64,000 nt of DNA from contig FWCC01000043.1 of the NCBI GenBank assembly GCA_900169235.1, forward strand, positions 248,001-312,000, in the 5' to 3' direction. Each line of letters opens with the position of its first letter. Position 1 is the stretch's first letter. The position numbers and the translations under genes were made by a program. The stretch is from Zarea fungicola (taxonomy: Eukaryota > Ascomycota > Sordariomycetes > Hypocreales > Cordycipitaceae). Shown here one piece after another: positions 58,190 through 64,000 of this stretch. Under the pieces are notes generated by a model. The model saw only the letters and a list, made by a program, of their open reading frames with translations. It was not told the origin of the DNA and did no database searches.

Positions 58190-60252
58190 ATGCCATTGCC
58201 AATAGCTTCCGCCCCTCCACGGTCAGAGGCCGCTTCAAAGCCCTTGAATGATACCGCCGGCATAGACGCCATTGTGTCCGAATGGGTTGCGGGCCTCTCA
58301 GATCTTGCGATATCGGCCCGTCAGTCGCAAGCCTCGGCAGACGAATTGCAAGCCCACATTGAAGGCCTGTTTCTCGAAAATGGCTACTGGCGTGACCTCG
58401 TCTGCCTCTCCTGGGATTTTCGCAATTTATCCGGCCCATTACAGATTGCAAAGTACCTCGCCGAGGACAATCGGCTCCAGAGCCTCGAGGCCGTGACCGT
58501 CGACAAACGCCAGGACCGACAGGCTCGCGATGCTATGGTTTACCCGCCAAGCGCGGCGGGAGGCCCTATTTTTGGAATCCAGGTCCTCCTTGAGCTCCGT
58601 CTTAGTGCCGGCAGGTCGGGCACCGGCATGCTCCAGCTTGCCCGTGACAGCGATGGGTCGTGGAAGGCGTACGTCTTTACTATGGCTCTCGACGAGATCA
58701 AAGGCCACGAGCCAAAGATCAATGAGAAAAGACCCACTCACTTGGATTATGGTTATGAGACGGGGAGGAAATTCTTTGGCGCGACCAGACGCGCGGAGCT
58801 AGAGATGAAGGAGCAGGAGCCTGCAGTTGTTATTATTGGTAAGTCCTCTGGATGCAGATGCTCGGCATCACATAGTGCGCAATACTAATCGGGCATAGGC
58901 GCCGGCCATGCCGGCCTCATGGTTGCTGCTCATCTAACACACATGGGCGTCCGTGCTCTGGTCGTCGAGCAGAATGGCCGCGTCGGTGACAGCTGGCGGC
59001 AGCGCTACGGCAACCTCGTCCTCCACGATCCTATTATTGCAGACAGGCTGCCCTACATGAGCTACCCCGAGACTTGGCCTGTATGTGCAATTGACGTCAG
59101 TCAGAATGAAAGGATGCTGACTTGAGAGGTATAGCTCTTTACGCCAAAGGAAAAATTTGGAGACTTTCTGGAAAGCTACGCCAAATTACTCGACCTGAAC
59201 GTATGGACAGACAGTACAGTTAATTCGGCCGACTTTGATGAGACAGAGAAGCGATGGACTGTGACTATAAACAGTAATCGCTCTGGCAATAACCCAGAAC
59301 TCAGTTTGTTCATCATCTGACCGCATTTTAGCCAGTACCGTCATGCTGACAATGTCTAGGAACACTGCGAACAAACCACATCGTAATGGCCACTGGTGTC
59401 GACGGAACACCACGGCTCCCCAGCATCGCTGGAATAGAGACCTTCAAGGGAAAATACGGTACCGGTCCCGTTCACTCAGCCAACAGCGGCGAGGCGGCTG
59501 TCGCAGGTCCAGGCGACAAGGTTGTCGTCGTGGGAATGGGCAACTCGGCCGTCGATATAGCCCAGGGCTGCTGGGAGAACGGCGCCGAGGTGACCATGGT
59601 TCAGCGCGGCCCCAGCTATGTTTTCCGACGCGACTCACTTGTCAAGTACATGTACGAGCCCAACTTTTACAAGATGACGCCCAAGACGGAGTACGAAACG
59701 GATCTCGCCATGATTGCCAGTCCCATGGCGGTACGCCTGTCACGCTCCATTGCCCTTACACATATGATGAAGATGGAAGACGCCGAGCTTCTGGGCGCCC
59801 TGGAGAATATCGGCTTCCAAATCAGCTACGGGCCGGACGGCACCGGCCTTATTGGCATCGTGACGGAGCGAAAGCACCCATATGTCAATGACACTGGGTG
59901 TCTGCAGCTTCTGGCCGAGAAGAAGATTGGCCTCCAGACAGGCGGTATCAGCCACATCACGGAAAACACAGTCGTCATGGAGAACGGTACTACCGTGGAG
60001 GCAGACCATCTTGTCGTGGCAACAGGATATCAGGGTATCAGCGCGTCCATCAAAGATATTCTGGGCGATAAGGTATTCTCCAAGCTGAAGAAACCTCTGG
60101 TTATGGATGAGGAGGGTGAGATACAGTGCAATTGGCGGCCGACCGGCCACGAGCGCTTCTGGCTCGGTGCGCATCCGGTCCTCTTTGCACGCAGCTCATC
60201 TAAGCTCCTCGCATTACAGATTCTAGGCATCGAGTTGGGGCTGAACAAATAA
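58190..60252 (+). CDS. Flavin-dependent monooxygenase with NTF2-like N-terminal domain
   Basis: Four exons: 58190-58838, 58899-59080, 59135-59273 and 59360-60252; phases agree, 620 residues. The first about 210 residues form an NTF2/SnoaL-like segment (LFLENGYWRDLVCLSWDFRN). The FAD Rossmann motif is assembled over intron 1: VVIIGAGHAGLMVAAHL, followed by VEQNGRVGDSWRQRYGNLVL. The mid-domain ATG motif reads HIVMATGVDGTPRLP. An FMO-like identifying stretch is FKGKYGTGPVHSANS, and the NADPH Rossmann motif is VVVVGMGNSAVDIAQG (about residues 378-393). The C-terminus has HLVVATGYQG and LALQILGIELGLNK. This architecture is common in fungi and related to YUCCA-type and FMO enzymes; the substrate is unknown. 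No biosynthetic backbone enzyme is adjacent. Confidence 0.92.
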
Positions 60253-61785
60253 TGAAGTGCGCTAGTTATTAATAAAGCATAATTGCAGGGTAATTGAAAC
60301 TAAACTGCATCACTCTAAGCTGATTGAAACTCGAAATGAGAACGAGGATGTTTAGTTACTATGCCGTTACGTAGTAATACGAGGAGACAGGCTATTTCAA
60401 ATTGGAAAAAAAGTCTCCTTTGACTTTTGTAACATTGAGCCATTTCTTCTGGTTTGGCCCTGCTCGGTCTGTGAAGATGAAGCCTGCTCCCCGTCTAAGG
60501 CTGTTACTGTCGATAAGCTGCCGAGTCGAGCTTTCCGCCAGTTGTTACTGATAAGAGTCGACGACACAACGCGGACCGGACATAATGTTCCAACGATGGG
60601 AGCCGGGAAACGATGTGCCTTTTGTGGAGTTTTTCTGCCTGAACGGCGAAATATTTTCGTCGTCTCGTACATGCATAGTGCTCCAGTACTTAATCACTAT
60701 ACCCTCTCGAGGATGCCGGATAAGCGCTCTGCCCCGCCGTCCCAGCCCCAAGAAACGAGTTGCAAAGGCAGTGGAGAAACACAAACGTTGGTGAAAGGTT
60801 GCCGAGAGTACCTATCTTTGAGAGTACTGCTTATTAAGGGCTACCCTCATTGGTAGCATTTGGTAAATTGGAGTCATTCACGGCACCGGCGCCACCGGCA
60901 GCCTAACACCGTCAGTTGGAGAAGGTCTATCTGGGGTTTCTAAGTTGGGGAGTTCGGATACATCGGTACCATTTCGTGGGGATTTGAACCATTTGATTGC
61001 ATGTGAGCACCGACCGCAATCCTATAGTATACTTTTTGCGGAGAAAGATTCTGAGTGACGGATCGATGAGTTCGGAGTGAACAACGCGCCTATCTCCGTT
61101 TATGAAAATGAGCAAAGCGCAGTCGAGAGCCATTCGACTTTACAAAAGCCATATCTTTTAAATGTTTCCTTGGCAGTAATGAGCTTCATAAAGACTCTAC
61201 AGAAGTAGAAACTTTGGGGCGAAGCTGAGGGCAACAACTAAAAGCCTGACTATGACAGATGAACGCAGCTGGCGCAGCAACTCATTAGGACTTGCTATCT
61301 TTAAACGTAATATCGGTTTATCTGACTCATGGTCTCTATCTTTACATTCACATCTTGGTACTCTGTAAATAAAGTGGATAATAATTTGGCAAGTGAGGCA
61401 GCTTAGTGTGGTTAGCTGTAATGATTTGCAGGACGAGGCCAGCATAAGCCTATCGGCGAGTCATGGAATGGCCACCCCGTCAGCAGGCCCCAGAATCCAA
61501 GTTCAGTTACAGGATTCATTCACGTATAATTGTGTCAAGTTTGGTTTTTCCAAGTCCTGTTCTACGGTGGCCATTTACGGTTCTAGTTTTGGCTCCCGGC
61601 TGTCACGCAACTACCACCCGTACTGGCCCGTGTGGCTCTGAAAATTGACCGTATCAATTACCTGCACGGAATTCTTTTAAGATGTGATCGGGTCCTCTAC
61701 CGTGTATACATGATTTGCCCGAACTCTACTACGCAGTTCTAAATCTGTCGACACTGTTTGCGGATATTCGCTCTCACCATCAAGC
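60253..61785. other. Spacer, nothing recognised
   Basis: 1.5 kb with only short unsupported frames. A T-rich stretch and the GNAT promoter are at its right end. Confidence 0.55.
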
Positions 61786-62412
61786 ATGCATACGCAACCT
61801 CCTAGCCCACCATTGCGAGACGTGCTCATGGACGTCTTCAAGTCAACAAGGCTAGTCTACCAGCCCATAGAAGACTCTGCTGAAGACAAAGAGTTTTTTC
61901 AAAAAGAGATCTGGAACAACCCTCTTATTATGACCTATGGATCAAATTCTATACTTAAACTAGTGTCAAAACAAAAGGGCGACGAGCGCATTACGGCGTT
62001 ATTGAAGGCAAAAAATTGGCTGGCCTGTCTCGTTTGCCTACCCCCGGCAAATGACGTCGATGAGCCAACTCCCATTGGTTTCGTTATGCTGTCTGATAGC
62101 AGCACCGAGCATATCCGCATCGGGACCGTATCTATTTGCATCATCTCGAGGTACCAAGGCCTGGGCTACGGATCTGAGACAATGCGCTGGGTGATTGATT
62201 GGGCATTTTCATTTGCCAACTTGCATCGGTTGCAGCTAACGTCCAACTCTTTTAACGACGTTGCCATTCATATATATAAGCGCTGCGGGTTTGTGGAAGA
62301 AGGACGGAAGAGAGAGGCAGCATATTTTGCAAACCAGTATTATGACTTGGTTGAGATGGGGATCTTGCGACGAGAGTGGATGGTTGTCAAGGAAACCACT
62401 TCGAATGTGTAG
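61786..62412 (+). CDS. GNAT N-acetyltransferase (paralogue)
   Basis: Intronless, 208 residues. GNAT core: TVSICIISRYQGLGYGSETM with the acetyl-CoA loop as RYQGLGYG, helix RWVIDWAFSFANLHRLQLTS, then FNDVAIHIYKRCGFVEEGRKR. The order and wording closely parallel the protein at 21893-22579 (QGKGYG, NWLIDWAF, IHLYKKLGF, EGRRKE), so the two are diverged paralogues of one family. The N-terminal 90 residues differ and lack the Ala/Gly insert. The acetyl acceptor is unknown. Confidence 0.88.
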   Translation: MHTQPPSPPLRDVLMDVFKSTRLVYQPIEDSAEDKEFFQKEIWNNPLIMTYGSNSILKLVSKQKGDERITALLKAKNWLACLVCLPPANDVDEPTPIGFVMLSDSSTEHIRIGTVSICIISRYQGLGYGSETMRWVIDWAFSFANLHRLQLTSNSFNDVAIHIYKRCGFVEEGRKREAAYFANQYYDLVEMGILRREWMVVKETTSNV

Positions 62413-62927
62413 TTTTACTACTCTTAATTGAAGATAATAGCTGGATCATTGGCCGCAGATTATGAAGAGAGGATATAATGGAGGGCTGGTAGGTGTGAAG
62501 TCAATTATTTCAAACAGTCACTAAAGCAGCTTATTAGCACGACTCGGGACACGGCTTGGAGCTGATAAAGATAAATCGGAAAGAATAAAAGTCCAAATAT
62601 AGCATACGATATCAACTAAAATCGGTGCCTTAGAAATGATTCTGTTTATTTTCTTCTTTCATGAAGACAGCATGCCGTAGCTGTTTCCGTGATCTGGTCG
62701 GCCAGTCTCCAATTGTAGTTCCCTTTTGACATCGCCATACGAATAGCCCCTGTCCTGCTGTCCACCAATTCGAGTGAGTCAACCTGCTACATCAGGTTCT
62801 TATTCCTTCAGCCAATTTCAAGCTACGCATGAGATAGTAGTAATACGACTTTGGTTTTGAAGTGGTTGGAAACAGCAGCCTCGTATTTGCGAGTCATCTA
62901 TAATGCCAAAATGCGCGGTCTACCTGC
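62413..62927. other. Spacer
   Basis: About 500 AT-rich bases between the GNAT gene and the second 5S copy; no feature recognised. Confidence 0.55.
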
Positions 62928-63047
62928 ACATATGACCACAGCCACTCTGACGACTCTGGATCCCGTTCGATCTCCGATAGATAACCAGGTGAGCGCTTGA
63001 TTAGTAGTTGGGTCGGTGACGACCAGCGAATTCCAAGTGTTGTATGT
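62928..63047 (+). rRNA. 5S rRNA gene, divergent copy
   Basis: 120 bases match the 5S layout: ACATATGACCACAG at the 5' end, GGATCCCG in the middle, the control region TTAGTAGTTGGGTCGGTGAC with GACCAGCGAATTCC, and GTGTTGTATGT at the 3' end, which can pair with the 5' end. The middle differs from the 1-97 copy (CCGTTCGATCTCCGATAGAT instead of CCGTCCGCTCTCCCATAGAT), so it is either a variant gene or a pseudogene. A nine-T run follows after eight bases. Dispersed, sequence-variable 5S genes are normal in filamentous ascomycetes. Confidence 0.75.
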
Positions 63048-63055
63048 AAACTATC

Positions 63056-63064
63056 TTTTTTTTT
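63056..63064 (+). terminator. Pol III T-run after the second 5S copy
   Basis: Nine consecutive T, eight bases beyond the 5S 3' end, suited to RNA polymerase III termination. Confidence 0.6.
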
Positions 63065-64000
63065 GCTGGGTTTTGGTCGGTTCCGACCAGATAAGTTTTC
63101 TAGGAATATGAGCAAGCGAAACGCCAGCTCTTTCAGAGTTGAAAACGCTGCAATAGTGAGGAAGCCTGACCTAGAATATAGATGAAAACAGCGGATAATG
63201 TTTCGTAACTCGATAGTTAGTCACGTGGATGAAAGAGTGTTGATTGTTGAGGTCGAGGGGTGCATATCCTTAGTTGCAGAGGTTTCAACTGAGGGGTAAA
63301 ATCTTACTTCTGTATATAGAGCATCATACCACTTATTTATATAACCCTCGCAATATGGAATGGGTTGTGTAGGTATGGAGGGCCCCTACGTTGGTTCACC
63401 TTTCCACTCGTTCACTGTCCTTGCTTTGGCTATTCTGATAGACGTTGCAACACGTCTTCCCCGGAAACACATACCTACCGGGACATTAGAGTATATAGGA
63501 CATTTAATGAGGATCGTCAATTTGGTTCCAAGACGAGTCTTTTTCGCGAGCCGTCAGCCCGTCGCTATTAGAGTGGGAGAAAATAAGAGGTTAGGCAACC
63601 TTTGTAAGGTGATACAAGTGTAATGGCACACAAGCCTGTGAAGACCAATATCCATATTTACTCTTCAGTTGCGCGGGAGTCCCTCTAGAGGGCGCGTAGA
63701 AATCATTACTGTCTCTCCATAAGCGGTACCTGATTGTTGGCGTTCTGGGAAGTAGTAATACTTGTTTAAACTGCGGATATACCATGTTGGTCTATGCTCC
63801 ATGCTGTTCCAGCATGGTGGCGGCTAGACCTTCTTCATCATCTCTGCGAAGCGTTGCAACTTTAATACTTGACTTTGTCCTCGTTTTAAATCACGCAGTT
63901 TACTAGTTGCCCATATTTTACTCCCTACAGTGCACGATAAACTAGTCAGTTGGCTATGGCTTTGTGTAGCCTCGAGTGGCCGAAAGATCGACGGTAGCTG
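63065..64000. other. Spacer to the window edge
   Basis: Nothing recognised; the frames at 63360-63623 and on the opposite strand show no domain. Composition is typical of intergenic DNA here. Confidence 0.55.

Noticed and set aside
60975..61000. tRNA B-box-like GGTTCAAATCCCC on the minus strand
   Set aside because: The T-stem arms do not pair and no cloverleaf can be drawn.

Overview
The window reads as nuclear DNA of a filamentous ascomycete (Pezizomycotina; most likely Sordariomycetes/Hypocreales, an inference from gene content). Evidence: short introns (about 47-130 nt) with GT...AG ends and CTAAC/CTGAC-like branch points in most genes, dispersed 5S rRNA copies, Zn2Cys6/Fungal_trans regulation, an Argonaute, and fungal-type kinase and acetyltransferase families. 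Genes lie on both strands, mostly one transcript each, separated by AT-rich spacers of 0.3-3.6 kb. There is no prokaryotic signature, no CRISPR array and no intact transposon.

Layout: a 5S rRNA gene interrupted by an N gap (1-97); a four-helix membrane protein (1087-1755); an Argonaute (2916-6112); then a carbohydrate-use neighbourhood made of a Zn2Cys6 regulator (6415-9152, minus), a GH88 unsaturated glucuronyl hydrolase (9617-11231, minus), a DUF2264 protein (11582-13498, plus) and an MFS sugar transporter (14635-16283, plus). Next come an APH-type kinase-like protein, a decayed UDP-galactopyranose mutase remnant, an RWD/DUF1115 protein, a GNAT acetyltransferase and a small zinc-ribbon protein, followed by a 3.6 kb gene-poor stretch.

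From 27.4 to 51.8 kb the window is mainly conserved housekeeping genes: a Gdt1-type Mn/Ca transporter, a second APH-like protein, a DCAF11-like WD40 protein, an RRM protein with Gly/Asn/Met-rich tail, a SET methyltransferase of the LSMT type, COQ4, PDCD5, a ketopantoate-reductase-like mitochondrial protein, the exosome cofactor Lrp1/Rrp47, a small unknown protein, a twin-CX9C CHCH protein, a UBX protein and a long nuclear protein of unknown function.

The right end (52-64 kb) is accessory again: a broken FHA-kinase, an ABM-fold monooxygenase-like protein, a possible small cysteine-containing gene remnant, a secreted alpha-carbonic anhydrase, a flavin monooxygenase with an NTF2-like front domain, a second GNAT and a second, sequence-divergent 5S rRNA copy. 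The best candidate for an undescribed system is the regulator/GH88/DUF2264/transporter group, which would import and trim a uronic-acid-containing saccharide; its two central genes share a 350 bp divergent promoter that carries an inverted CCGGAG...CTCCGG repeat. Exon boundaries were worked out by hand from splice signals and reading phase, so they are models rather than transcript data.
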